64,000 bases of DNA from Sinohyriopsis cumingii. Taxonomy: Eukaryota > Mollusca > Bivalvia > Unionida > Unionidae. Under the pieces are notes generated by a model. That model saw only the letters and a program-made list of their open reading frames with translations. It was not told the origin of the DNA and did not search any database. The number at the start of each line of letters is the position of its first letter. Within the stretch, counting starts at the first letter, position 1. Below are positions 38,010 to 50,700 of this stretch, piece after piece. The translations under genes and the position numbers were made by a program. The DNA lies in NCBI GenBank assembly GCA_028554795.2, contig CM068828.1, forward strand, positions 14,994,814 to 15,058,813. Direction: 5' to 3'.

Positions 38010-38277
38010 ACAATGTATTGCCATTTTCTTCTTTAAGTTCTCGCAATTCAGCAAACAATGTATTGCCATTTTCTTCTTTAAGTTCTCACAATTCAGCAAA
38101 CAATGTATTGCCATTTTCTTCTTTAAGTTCTCACAATTCAGCAAACAATGTATTGCCATTTTCTTCTTTAAGTTCTCACAATTCAGCAAACAATGTATTG
38201 CCATTTTCTTCTTTAAGTTCTCACAATTCAGCAAACAATGTATTGCCATTTTCTTCTTTAAGTTCTCACAATTCATT
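38010..38277. repeat. 45-bp minisatellite, six copies
   Basis: Nearly identical copies of GCAAACAATGTATTGCC... ending CACAATTCA. The unit length is a multiple of three and both strands stay open, giving 15-residue protein repeats in frames at 37919-38320 (+) and 37917-38348 (-). Homogeneity suggests recent expansion. No evidence of a gene. Confidence 0.85.
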
Positions 38278-38514
38278 TGCCTTGCAGTTATATTACCAAT
38301 CTGATTATGGAAATTTTTAGATCTGTCTGTCATGGTGTACACCATCAATACTGTAAGACTCTGAACAAGAGAAATGCATTACTGATGAAGTATAGAAAGT
38401 ACTCCCTCACTATAATGCCCTTTACTGTAAAACTGTTACTGTTAAAATGTCCAGATGGTAATGGATCTCATTTAAGTATATAGCAGTGAAATTATATACA
38501 TGATATACTTCTTT

Positions 38515-39330
38515 GTATGCCCACTATATGGCAGTATAGTAACAGGCTTCTATGGACTGCTTTCTATGGCAGTATAGTATCAGGCTTCTATGGACTGCTT
38601 TCCAATTCTCACTATATGGCAGTATGGTATCAGGCTTCTACGGACTGCTTTCCAATTCTCACTATAGGGCAGTATGGTATCAGGCTTCTACGGACTGCTT
38701 TCCAATTCTCACTATAGGGCAGTATGGTATCAGGCTTCTATGGACTGCTTTCCAATTCTCACTATAGGGCAGTATGGTATCAGGCTTCTATGGACTGCTT
38801 TCCAATTCTCACTATAGGGCAGTATGGTATCAGGTTTCTCTATGGACCGCTTTCCAATTCTCACTATATGGCAGTATAGTATCAGGCTTCTATGGACTGC
38901 TTTCCAATTTTCTCTATATGGCAGTACAGTATCAGGCTTCTATGGCCTGCTTTCCAATTCTCACTATATGGCAGTATAGTATCAGGCTTCTATGGACTGC
39001 TTTCTGATTCTCACTATATGGCAGTATAGTAACAGGCTTCTATGGACTGCTTTCTATGGCAGTATAGTATCAGGCTTCTATGGACTGCTGTCTAATTCTC
39101 ACTATATGGCAGTATAGTATCAGGCTTCTATAGACTGCTTTCTAATTCTCACTATATGGCAGTATAGCATCAGGCTTCAAGGGACTGCTTTCTAACTCAC
39201 TCTGGCAAGATAGTCTAAGGTTTCCATGGACAGCACAATAATTTTCACTAGATGGCAGGATAGTCTAAGGTTTCCAGGGACAGCACAATAATTCTCATTA
39301 GATGGCAGTATAGTGTATGGCTTCTACTGA
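38515..39330. repeat. 50-bp minisatellite, about 15 copies
   Basis: Units built on GACTGCTTTCCAATTCTCAC then TATAGGGCAGTATGGTATCA and GGCTTCTATG. Inner copies are near-identical; the 3' copies (after 39180) diverge. Reading frames here are by-products. Confidence 0.9.
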
Positions 39331-39339
39331 CAGCATAAT

Positions 39340-39880
39340 TATGTCAGAGTACTGGAAATACAGATGCCTAACATAACTATGGGAGAATACATATACCATC
39401 TGAATGAAAGACATTATTGTTTCACCAGGAGCTGATTAATCAAAAGTGGTATCTTCCACATCTAGTAAACTAGAAAAGAACTTGGCAAAACTTCAATTTC
39501 AACATAAAAAATAACATGAAGACGTGATAAATTCTTCAAATATTGTATTCCAGTTTAAATATAATGCATGCAAAATTGCATTTGAAGTTTTAAAAGAAAT
39601 GCCACTGGCAAAATGGTGTTGAAAAGTCACACAAATATATATTTTCATGCCAAAGATGATTTTATTTATAACCTAAATGTTTTTACAAACCATCAGCTTA
39701 TCTATTAATCTATCATCTTAAGGCACTGCTTACCTGATTTTTAAAGTGTAATATTTCACAACACAAACTATATTATATATCACTTATCACTGTCTTATAC
39801 CATGTATACAACACAAACTAATCAGAGATATAACTGTATATCAGGTATAACAGTCATATATATGATGATCTGTGGACACT
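39340..39880. other. Non-coding, no recognisable feature
   Basis: AT-rich DNA, nothing supported. Confidence 0.3.
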
Positions 39881-40009
39881 GCAGGTTTGATATTTCTTCT
39901 TTAAACTCGTCTGGATCATACCTAATTCAACAAGTAACTAATGACAATATTAAATCAAACTCAGACTGTACATTCTGGAGTCCCTCAAGGCTCTGTTTTA
40001 GGCCTTCTC

Positions 40010-41427
40010 CAGGGATGGTCCTGGCTTTTAAAAAGCTGTCGCCAAAATAATAGCCAACCTCAATATTTTGTCGCCAATTTTCAAAAAGTGTCGCCAAAAA
40101 AAGTAGTGTACATTTTTCCAAGTGTTAATTTAGTCTATTAATGTAACAGGCAATGAAAATTACAAAAGATGGATTAGTTAATACTTTAATTACAACAAGC
40201 ATTAACAAAATGTTACAAAGTGTTACATGAAGATCCGTCGCGATTTTAGGGCTGCCCACTTGTTGAACGCAGTTTCAAAGTCTAATTTTTCACATCTGTA
40301 CATGCTGATTCTCATTAAATTCTCGAGAGATGAGATGCAGAGCTTATTTCTGATGTCAGTTTTTATGAGGTTCATCTTACTGAATCCACGTTCACAGTCC
40401 TCAGTGCTGACAGGTGACACCAGTAGTCTCTCAGCAGCCCCCCCCCCCCCCCCCCTTATGGCTAGCTTCACAAAGCTTGTAGAATTGCTTCCTAAATCCC
40501 AAGAATGATCACTGAATGCTGTATAAATTTTCTCGACAAGAAAAATAGGATCTCCATTCCCACGAATGAAACTTACACAAGTCAACACCTGGCAATATTG
40601 GACCGTATATATAAGCGTAAATTCACACCCAATTTAGGGATTCTTTCACTCCTGTATTTTGAGAAATAAATAATTATTATTAATTATGCAAAACTGTTTT
40701 TTTTTTTTTTTTTTTTTGGCTATTTCTTGTTGCGGAGTTTAAGTCTCTGCAGCCGTAACACGGGACTGATGGCAAAAGAAAAAGATCAATGAGTAAAATG
40801 CTGCACTGGCGACAGATTAGTACTAATATTAGTACCCTTACTCGTACCTCGTGGAAGTTGAGGCTACGACATCGTAGCTAGCGACAGATGTAATTGTGAT
40901 TGAGATTTTTTCCATTTGCTTTGTATTTATACACAGTAGTCGGTAGTTCAAAGGTTATCAGTTTTCTATGAAGGTTCAGCAAAACTATTGTATTGGTATC
41001 TGTATAAAAAAAAAACAGAAGGATTAGCCATACAATTAATTGTATCTGTTCTATTCACGTCTTCAGAAGTCGGTCAGTTGTAGGTATAGTGCGGTAGCAT
41101 GATTGACTGTATCGCAGCATACAGTACTCAGCCCAGATGTCTGCATAAGCAGATTATGATGTAACAATGCACTGTAAAGATAGGGTTGTCAATAAGAACA
41201 AAGGATCGTTTGTGTAACAGATTGATTCCAATGCATAGCTTAGTCAAGTTTATGGCTTCCTTTCGTTCTGGCTTTAAATTTATTCAGTCCAAATCCATGA
41301 CTGTATGTACAAATTAAATAACCAAAAAGTATGTCGCCAAAAAAATTGCCAGATGGGATATTTTTGTCGCCAATAAGGAAAAAAAAATCGCAATTTGCGA
41401 CATTGGCAAAGCCCAGGACGATCCCTG
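40010..41427. mobile_element. hAT-like DNA transposon inserted in the LINE
   Basis: The ends are inverted: CAGGGATGGTCCTGG at the left and, complemented, CAGGGATCGTCCTGG at the right. Both ends carry subterminal GTCGCCA repeats. A direct CTTCTC flanks both ends (40004-40009, 41428-41433). Removing the element and one CTTCTC makes the LINE frame continuous. Inside is a minus-strand hAT dimerisation-domain relic (40223-40588). The 6-bp duplication is shorter than the 8 bp typical of hAT. Confidence 0.8.
40223..40588 (-). pseudogene. hAT transposase C-terminal dimerisation-domain relic
   Basis: The frame includes PVSTEDCERGFSKMNLIKTD and IRNKLCISSLENLMRIS, typical of the hAT C-terminal dimerisation region of ZNF862-like transposases. 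A (C)15 tract at about 40438-40453 adds a Gly run in the translation and probably marks slippage. The rest of the transposase is missing. Confidence 0.8.
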
Positions 41428-42142
41428 CTTCTCTTATTTATGTAATTGACTTCTCATTATGTAATAAAGTCACATATACAGATTTGTTTACAGATGATGC
41501 AACCCTGTATACATCTAGTTCTCATACTGAAGTTATCCAAAAAAGATTAGGCTCTGGCCTAATTTAAGTTTACAGTTGTGCAGAAAACACTAGGATGGTA
41601 ATTAATGAAAGTAAACAAAATTATTTCTTACAATACAAATGTTAGTTTGAAAATGACCATCTTGGCAATAATTGTAAAATACCAACATTCAAATTGTCTC
41701 ACTCGGTAGAACCAAGAAATATTTAACAACAGTAACTCAGTCTATACCACAAGCCATATTCTTCCAACAATGGATTATTCTTCAATTATATGGTGAACTG
41801 CCAAATCTAAGCTTGACTTGATGTGAATTTTAGAAATAGGCAGCATGCATTTTGTTATGCATCTATTGATTGTATATCAAAAGCATTGTTTACAGAACTA
41901 CAATGGTTTACAATGTATGAAAGATCGATTTTCACAAGGTAGATCTTGTATATCAATTTATAAATGAAGCTGAACCACAGTCTATATATCTTTATTCTGA
42001 CCTTATTCAAAACTTTACCATACGAGCTCAACACCACATGGAAACTTGCACCCACCAAAATCAAGAACATGACAATTTCAGAAAAGTTTCCAATACTACA
42101 GAAAGTTTTACAGTATTTAAGCATTTGTGTTTCACTGCTTTT

Positions 42143-42439
42143 AACATAGCTTTAACAATCTGAGTCATATCGTTACAAAGTCTGCAGTGTGACAGTTTTT
42201 AGTGAGGTCTAGCACTTGGGGCATCATGCCGCAGACATGTGGCATCCTGTCCCACCCAGTCATATTATCCTGACACCAGGCCGACCAGTTCTATCACTAA
42301 CCTCTTAATGCTGAACATCTAGAGAGGCAGCTGCTTGTACCATTTTTATAAGTCTCTGGTATGACTCGGCCAGGGTTTTGAACCCATGTGACCTCTCACA
42401 ACAGAAGATGCTCTAAACACTTAATCCACCGGAGTGGTC
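42143..42439 (-). mobile_element. tRNA-derived SINE, family B, copy 2
   Basis: Same structure as 36405-36709. The tRNA head has mutations in the anticodon arm region. Confidence 0.75.
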
Positions 42440-42663
42440 ACAGTATTTAAGAAAAGATATCACTAAATGTAATATATATATGTGTTACTAATGGATTATA
42501 GTAGAACTTATTGTTTATAATACTAAAGACATGTTCAAAATACATATGTGTATATCAAATTGGGGGACAATATACACAAGCCACTAACATATACCAACAC
42601 ACCAGCAAACTGGTGTCTACAATGTGTTGAGCTGGGGACATGATATACACTAGCCATTGGGAT

Positions 42664-42875
42664 CTACGGTAAATATTTGCTTATAAGACGAGTCCTATGG
42701 CAAAATGCACAGACGCTGATCAGCCATCGCATAATGTACCAACAGATTTGGGTCTCTGCAGTTTGTTTTGAGTAATCAGTAGAAAACCAGTACATGCCCT
42801 GATCTGCAGGCACATTATGCTACTGTAGATCAGGGTTTTTGTTCGTTGCAGTATGACTCAACTTAGAAGTGAGTA
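42664..42875. repeat. Dispersed repeat C, copy 1
   Basis: Related by eye to 44170-44390. Shared blocks: CATAATGT(A/G)C, CAGATTTGGGTCT/CAGATCTGGGTCT, TCTGCAGGCACATTATGCTAC, and a GACTCAACTT end. Probably a small MITE-like element. There is no coding sequence. Confidence 0.45.
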
Positions 42876-42894
42876 TACATGGTACAGTGTGCTG

Positions 42895-43285
42895 AGATGG
42901 GGACATGCACTAGCCATGGCATGGGGACATATATACTAGCCATGACATGGAGACATACATACTAGCCATGGCATGGGGACATACATACTAGCCATGACAT
43001 GGGGACATAATACATACTAGCCATGACATGGGGACATAATACATACTAGCAATGACATGGGGACATGATACATACTAGCCATGACATGGGGACATAATAC
43101 ATACCAGCCGTGACATGGGGACATAATACATACTAGCCATGACATGGGGACATGATACATACTAGCCATGACATGGGGACATGATACATACTAGCCATGA
43201 CATGGGGGCATGATATATACTAGCCATGACATGGGGACATGTATACTAGCCATGAGATGGGGACTACATACTAGCCATTACCGTC
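42895..43285. repeat. Minisatellite, about 29 bp unit
   Basis: About 13 copies of CATGACATGGGGACATAATACATACTAGC-like units, with length variants of 25-31 bp. Confidence 0.9.
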
Positions 43286-43289
43286 TGTT

Positions 43290-44160
43290 GAACTTTTCAG
43301 TATTGCGGTAAATAAAGATCATGCAAATACACCATAAGTTTGATAAGTACTGCAGCTAATAAATCTATCATTTTAATTCCTCTTTAGATAATTATCCTGG
43401 TTAAATATAGATACAAATATTGTATTATCTGTGATTGGGAAAATAAATTTTATGTAACTTGGAGTCATCCATATAATAAACAAAAATATAGATCTATGAT
43501 GGGAAAAATGGATTTCATTTGAGTGCTCATGCACATGATAAGAATTTATGAAAGTTTCCAAAATTATAAATCTTCAAAACTCTGGCATTATAGAACATAC
43601 AATATATTATGTGATCTTGATTGATACACGGTGAGTTTATAATAATGTTTCTAAAAATGAAATGCGTCTTCTATGAACACACAACTCTCATTTCATATAA
43701 ACATGTACATATAATACTGATTAAATGTATTAAGCAGTTTTATTTCCGAAAATGGCTTTCTTTCAATAGCAAAATAAAATAAAATCAAGACAGTGTTATC
43801 TTTTTGTTGTTGCTATGGTAGCTTTTGGCCCTGCTTAATTCTACAGCATGATGATATCAACTACAGGATAGATAACTCTGTCAGAGATTTTCATGAATTG
43901 GCTTATACGATTCATTAGAATAGATTTTTTCCAAATTACTTCCCTTAGGTAGCATCTCAGCAAACTCTAAGCCTTTTTCCCAAGCATTAATGACAACTAC
44001 ATGCAGTGGTCCTAGCATTATGGCAGGGAAATCAAACAGGATGATTTCCTGTCAGGTTTAATATATCTAAGCTAGACAATATAAAGGTTATTATCAACAG
44101 ATTTTATCAGTATGTTTATATTTTTGCTGGAAATAACTTTTATCACATCTGTTTAATTAG
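43290..44160. other. Non-coding, no recognisable feature
   Basis: AT-rich DNA with no supported gene. Confidence 0.3.
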
Positions 44161-44169
44161 ACTACCATA

Positions 44170-44390
44170 TCTACCCACTTATAAGTCAACTCCAAATGTA
44201 AATTGTACGGACCCAGACCTGCCATCACATAATGTGCTGGCAGATCTGGGTCTGTGCAGTTTGTTTGGAGTAATCAGGAAAACAAACAAAACAGAACCGA
44301 TCTGCAGGTGCATTATGCTACGGCATATCGGGCTCTTGTTTGCAGTTTGACTCAACTTGTATGCAAGAAATTATCTTATTTATAAGTCAC
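44170..44390. repeat. Dispersed repeat C, copy 2
   Basis: Second copy of the element at 42664-42875, in the same orientation. Its internal CCAGACCTGCCATCACATAA and TTATGTGATGG-type pairing is only partial. Confidence 0.45.
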
Positions 44391-44394
44391 TCAT

Positions 44395-45770
44395 AAAAAG
44401 CTAGGTGGTTGTGAATATGAACTGAGGCATTCTGCCATCTCCAACAGAGAAAAAACCACCTTTAAAATGCATTGGGTCAAGTAAATTTGATTTGAATGTA
44501 AGCTCATTCTTTTAAAATGGTCTTTGATCACAGACAGATATGGCAAGGGCATGTGAACTTGACGAGCAGCAGGATTTGACAAATATACCACAAACCACAC
44601 TCAAAATAAAATTAAAATAAAATCATTTATTACTAAATTACTCAGGAGTCCATGATTGTCGCTTGTATAAAAAATAAAAAGTCTTTCCAAGTCGATACTG
44701 ACTTGTCGTAAACGGAGACCCTTTTATAATTCAGGCTATTGATTCATAACTAAATGTAGCACAAGTCTGGTAGGAAATTAAACTCTTGGTATTTCAGAAA
44801 TCTCCAACTGGAAATGATCATTTTTAATTCAGATAATGGCCCATACTTCATTTTTAAAAAACTATGACAAAATAATATGAATCAATTTATTTTAAGCAAC
44901 CACCAATATGTATTATATCAGAAGCATCCTAGCAAGCCAGGGTTCCGATATGATAATCCTATCTACAACTTGGCAGATCAAACATATTTTAGTTTTTTGT
45001 CCTAGCAACATCCATCAGATTTCATGAGTTGCCTCCCCTATTATGTAATGCCAACTATGGTTACCAATAGCATGCAACAGTGGTGCATTGTACATCGACC
45101 TGAAATGGTGGTGGCAATTGACTTAAAAAGAATATTTTGTGAGTTTAACGTCGAAAGTGTGACTATGTACCAGAGCAAAGCCATTATAGGAGCATCTGAG
45201 AGAAATGTATTTGTACAAACATGGACCAGCAGTGAAAAAACTGGTTATTCATCAGTCCATTCAAATTATGTGCTCCCTTTGTCTCGAAAATGTAGGAAGA
45301 GTGTTCAAATTTGAACAACTTAATTTTAATTGAATGCAGTAGCTTGCTACCACATCCAATGAAATTCACAGACCCAAAGCACAGAAATATCTGCTCAATA
45401 TGCCAAGGTGCAGATAGGGTGTATATATATATATTTCATGAATCGCTCAAATGAATTATTTTAAACAAGCATCTTACAATGATGTTTATATTATTGAACA
45501 GTAATTTTCTAAATTGTAATTGAATTTGATAACATTTATTTCTTTGTATTTCAATATGGAGGAACTGAATCTCCATAACAATCCCGTTATCTTCCGTAAG
45601 ATCAGTGTGATAGTTCCATGTCCTTGCCCTCATTATGCCATGGTTTATTTTTCATGATGCCATCTACGAATTCTTCTGGGGTATCTTAATGGTCACCTGT
45701 AAAACAAATGATAATGCACGTGCAATTCGAAACAAATGTTTTTCAGGTATATATGTTTTTGTTGCTTGCG
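44395..45770. other. Non-coding, no recognisable feature
   Basis: The frames at 45024-45314 and nearby have no recognisable domain. Nothing is supported. Confidence 0.3.
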
Positions 45771-45779
45771 TTTAATTCC

Positions 45780-45885
45780 ATTTTTCATTGCATGTTTGGC
45801 CCTATATAGTTGTCATTAAACCTGGCAGAGGAAGAACCCAGGAAAGCCAACCACTGACCCACAGGAAGCTACCAGACCTGCCAAC
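45780..45885 (-). mobile_element. Degraded fragment of SINE family A
   Basis: Shares GGAAGAACCCAGGAAAG-like and ACCACTGACCCACAGGAAGC-like blocks with the better copies at 34518-34770 and 14086-14345. Confidence 0.5.
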
Positions 45886-46178
45886 CCTCATGATTTTGAT
45901 GTGAATTTCATGACTCTTGATAGCTGTTCATGGAGTTGCGCTGCATGCACACAAAAAATCACAAACCCCTGAATTCTCAATCAGTTTATATCAGGAATAA
46001 AATAACTTTCATCCCATTAAGTTTTAGTCAAAATAGCAGCAGCGGTCACGGATACCAATAATGGTCTTGTATTGCTAGTCACAATATTAGAACTATATTC
46101 AACTGTTACAGTTTACCATGTAGCAAGCACTGTAAAGTATATAATCTATACTTTGAATAGTGTTTTTGTTTTTTGGAT

Positions 46179-46300
46179 TTTTAACGCAGCTTTAAAAAAT
46201 TTTCAGTCATATCACTACAATTTCTGCAGTGTGGCTATTTATAGTGATATCTAGCACTGGTGCATTATGCCGCGTGATGTCCCACCCCAAAATGTTTTTA
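46179..46300 (-). mobile_element. SINE family B, truncated copy 3
   Basis: Retains the tail half (TTAACGCAGCTTTAAAA and TCAGTCATATCACTAC) but lacks the tRNA head. Confidence 0.65.
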
Positions 46301-46855
46301 CCTCCAAGGAAAAAGACGTGTATTCCACAAAAAGTGTACAGATTGAAGTACACCAAAAATTGGCCTTATATTTAGCCCTTAAACATTGATGTACGTTATT
46401 TTTTTGCACAGTAGTGTGCCATGAATTTTAGAAATGGTAATGTGCTCAGGGGCTCATATCGTTGCTTACAATTCACCTGTCATATACGTACTATATAATA
46501 TTATTATAGCAGATGTATGACATAAATTGTAGGCAATGATGTAAGCCCCTGTGGGCATGTGGCAAAATGATGAGAAAAAGCACACTGCTAGCTAAAACCA
46601 TATAAAGTATTGGGAAAATGAGGAGCACCCCCAGCTGATTTCAGCTCTGGATTACTTTGAGTCACCGACTCAAGTCCTGCAAGCTACCAATGCATAAGCA
46701 TTGTTTGTGGTTTTATTTTAAATATAACCTTTCTTTCTCAGCTGGAGATCAGGAATAGTGACAGTGAAAGAGTATTTCCTATTGTGAGGAAAAATAAGAC
46801 AACCTTTAAGTGCCTCCTAAGGTGCTGAAAATTTGCAACAATTTTAGTCACCATG
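46301..46855. other. Non-coding, no recognisable feature
   Basis: No supported gene. Confidence 0.3.
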
Positions 46856-46858
46856 ATT

Positions 46859-47748
46859 AACCAACAGGCAAAAGCCTGAACTGTTTTGAAACCAAATTTA
46901 CCATACTGAGGAAGTTCAAGTCTACCACAGCAACATAGTATGTCTAATAGTGTAAAGTTTGTATATATCAGTATATTTGGCAGTAGATAAGGATCTCTAT
47001 TATGTACATACTGTACCAGTAGATAAGAATCTCTTACTATGTACATACTGTACCAGTAGATAAGGATCTCTATTATGTATGTACTGTACCAGTAGACAAG
47101 GATCTCTATTATGTACTGTACCAGTAGATAAGGATCTCTATTATGCATGTACTGTACCAGTAGATAAGAATCTCTTACTATGTACATACTGTGCCAGTAA
47201 GATAAGGATCTCTATTACATACTTTGCCAGTAGATAAGGATCTCTATTATGTACATATTGTACCAGTAGATAAGGATCTCTATTACATACATACTGTACC
47301 AGTAACCAACAGGCAAAAGCCTGAACTGTTTTGAAACCAAATTTACCATACTGAGGAAGTTCAAGTCTACCACAGCAACATAGTATGTCTAATAGTGTAA
47401 AGTTTGTATATATCAGTATATTTGGCAGTAGATAAGGATCTCTATTATGTACATACTGTACCAGTAGATAAGAATCTCTTACTATGTACATACTGTACCA
47501 GTAGATAAGGATCTCTATTATGTATGTACTGTACCAGTAGACAAGGATCTCTATTATGTACTGTACCAGTAGATAAGGATCTCTATTATGCATGTACTGT
47601 ACCAGTAGATAAGAATCTCTTACTATGTACATACTGTGCCAGTAAGATAAGGATCTCTATTACATACTTTGCCAGTAGATAAGGATCTCTATTATGTACA
47701 TATTGTACCAGTAGATAAGGATCTCTATTACATACATACTGTACCAGT
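46859..47748. repeat. Tandem 445-bp direct duplication
   Basis: 46859-47303 and 47304-47748 look identical by eye, including a unique 115-bp segment (CAGGCAAAAGCCTGAACTG...) that precedes the minisatellite units. This is a recent duplication or an assembly artefact. Confidence 0.8.
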
Positions 47749-49930
47749 AGACAAGGATCTCTATTATGTACTGTACCAGTAGACAAGGATCTCTATTATG
47801 TACTGTACCAGTAGACAAGGATCTCTATTATGTACTGTACCAGTAGACAAGGATCTCTATTATGTACTGTACCAGTAGACAAGGATCTCTATTATGTACT
47901 GTACCAGTAGACAAGGATCTCTATTATGTACTGTACCAGTAGACAAGGATCTCTATTATGTACTGTACCAGTAGACAAGGATCTCTATTATGTACTGTAC
48001 CAGTAGATAAGGATCTCTATTATGTACATACTGTACCAGTAGATAAGAATCTCTTACTATGTACATACTGTACCAGTAGATAAGAATCTCTTACTATGTA
48101 CATACTGTACCAGTAAGATAAGGATCTCTATTATGTACATACTGTACCAGTAAGATAAGGATCTCTATTACATACATACTGTACCAGTAGACAAGGATCT
48201 CTATTATGTACATACTGTACCAGTAGATAAGGATCTCTATTATGTACATACTGTACCAGTAGATAAGAATCTCTTACTATGTACATACTGTACCAGTAGA
48301 TAAGGATCTCTATTATGTACATACTGTACCAGTAGATAAGGATCTCTATTATGTACATACTGTACCAGTAGATAAGAATCTCTTACTATGTACATACTGT
48401 ACCAGCAGATAAGGATCTCTATTATGTACATACTGTACCAGTAGATAAGGATCTCTATTATGTACATACTGTACCAGTAGATAAGGATCTCTATTATGTA
48501 CATACTGTACCAGTAGATAAGGATCTCTATTATGTACATACTGTACCAGTAGATAAGGATCTCTATTATGTACATACTGTACCAGTAGATAAGGATCTCT
48601 ATTATGTACATACTGTACCAGTAGATAAGGATCTCTATTATGCATGTACTGTACCAGTAGATAAGAATCTCTTACTATGTACATACTGTGCCAGTAAGAT
48701 AAGGATCTCTATTACATACTTTGCCAGTAGATAAGGATCTCTATTATGTACATATTGTACCAGTAGATAAGGATCTCTATTACATACATACTGTACCAGT
48801 AGACAAGGATCTCTATTATGTATGTACTGTACCAGCAGATAAGGATCTCTATTATGTACATACTGTACCAGTAGATAAGGATCTCTATTACATACTTTGC
48901 CAGTAGATAAGGATCTCTATTATGTACATATTGTACCAGTAGATAAGGATCTCTATTACATACATACTGTACCAGTAGACAAGGATCTCTATTATGTATG
49001 TACTGTACCAGTAGATAAGGATCTCTATTATGTACATACTGTACCAGTAGATAAGGATCTCTATTACATACGTACTGTACCAGCAAATAAGGATCTCTAT
49101 TATGTACATACTGTATCAGCAGATAAGGATCTCTATTATGTATGTACTGTACCAGCAGATAAGGATCTCTTATGTACATACTGTGCCAGTAGGTAAGGAT
49201 CTCTATTACATATGTACTGTACCAGTAGACAAGGATCTCTATTATGTACTGTACCAGCAGATAAGGATCTCTATTATGTACATACTGTAACAGTAGATAA
49301 GGATCTCTATTATGTACATACTGTACCAGCAGATAAGGATCTCTATTATGTACATACTGTACCAGCAGATAAGGATCTCTATTATGTATGTACTGTACCA
49401 GCAGATAAGGATCTCTATTATGTACATACTGTACCAGTAGATGAGGATCTCTATTATGTATGTACTGTACCAGCAGATGAGGATCTCTATTATGTATATA
49501 CTGTACCAGTAGATAAGGATCTCCAATTATGTACATACTGTACCAGTAGATAAGGATCTCTATTATGTACATACTGTACCAGTAGATGAGGATCTCTATT
49601 ATGTATGTACTGTACCAGTAGATAAGGATCTCTACTATGCATGTACTGTACCAGTAGATAAGGATCTCTATTACATATGTACTGTACCAGTAGACAAGGA
49701 TTTCTATTATGTATGTACTGCACCAGCAGATAAGGATCTCTATTATGTACATACTGTACCAGTAGATGAGGATCTCTATTATATACATACTGTACCAGTA
49801 AGATAAGGATCTCTATTACATACGTACTGTACCAGTAGACAAGGATCTCTATTATGTATGTACTGTACCAGCAGATAAGGATCTCTATTATGTACATACT
49901 GTACCAGTAGATAAGAATCTCTATTATGTA
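46975..49930. repeat. 3-kb minisatellite, 32-36 bp unit
   Basis: More than 80 copies of CTGTACCAGTAGATAAGGAT then CTCTATTATGTACATA, with a shorter 32-bp variant lacking the CATA step. A homogeneous run of nine short variants lies at 47740-48000. A block at 48630-48805 repeats a specific order of variants also seen at 47125-47300 and 47570-47750, so there is higher-order structure. The unit makes long open frames in several phases, which are not genes. Confidence 0.95.
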
Positions 49931-50700
49931 CGTTTTGTACCATTAGAGCAATGCATAAACATGGTTCCTGACAATTTCCTGTCTTATTTCGCTGCAAAAT
50001 GGTTCAAACACTAGTTATTTCAGGCAAACAGTAACTTTCTTCTTAATTTCCCAGTGAAAACAAACGTTCTTTCATCAATTAACCAACTACATTTACACTA
50101 CTTGAATACTGTATATTAACTGCTTTTAATATGTTCAAATTGCTTAATCCATCGTGTCCACAAAAGTGGTCACAATATGACATTCTAGGTTTCACGTTTA
50201 TGATGGTTATGTAACGATTTCACTGAATGATTTCACATGCTATATCACAATAAAAAACTTAAATCTAGCAACATCACCATACAATAATCAAAGTCAACAA
50301 ATGTTATTAAAGCATAACGACTTAACTGACCTCAATAATATCCCACAATTAACAATGTATCCCTTGATGATCACCATACTGATGACACAGGTCGGCAGAT
50401 GCAAAATAAACATCCCACATTTTGTGCAACATTCAGTGATGACAACATTACTTATTCAGTACAGTTTAAACATCCTGCCAAACAAAATGCACATCACAGG
50501 ATGCATGGGAATAGATCTGATTAGGAAGTTAATGGAATTGAGAACCAGGCACCTTTGTGTACTATCATGAACAACATGGCTTCCAAAATAACAGAGGAAT
50601 GTAAAATTTTGTTTTATGCAGAGTTTTTATTTTTTTCAAATGTTTTTTTTTTATCACCAATATTGATTTAACTACATGGTTTTATAGCTAAAACTTTCCA
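49931..50700. other. Non-coding, no recognisable feature
   Basis: No supported gene or element. Confidence 0.3.

Larger units (their letters stand above)
39890..42125 (+). mobile_element. LINE (CR1/L2-like) reverse-transcriptase relic split by a DNA transposon
   Basis: Just before the insertion the plus strand reads HSGVPQGSVLG, a hallmark non-LTR reverse transcriptase motif. Right after it comes LIYVIDFS and TDLFTDDATLYTSS, including the FADD-like catalytic box (here FTDD). Further on, MDYSSIIW and a degraded C-terminal region run to about 42120. The intervening 40010-41427 is a separate element. Several stops show the LINE is dead. Confidence 0.75.

Noticed and set aside
42895-43285. Regular repeats that might suggest a CRISPR array
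   Set aside because: Repeats are directly adjacent without unique spacers, and the DNA is animal; the same applies to the arrays at 38515, 55345 and 56685.
45024-45314. A 96-residue frame that looked partly protein-like
   Set aside because: No recognisable domain or conserved motif and no neighbouring exon signals that would support it.
46738-49997. Long open frames on both strands in the minisatellite (up to 358 codons)
   Set aside because: They are periodic translations of a 32-36 bp unit in all phases, with no start context, domains or conserved ends.
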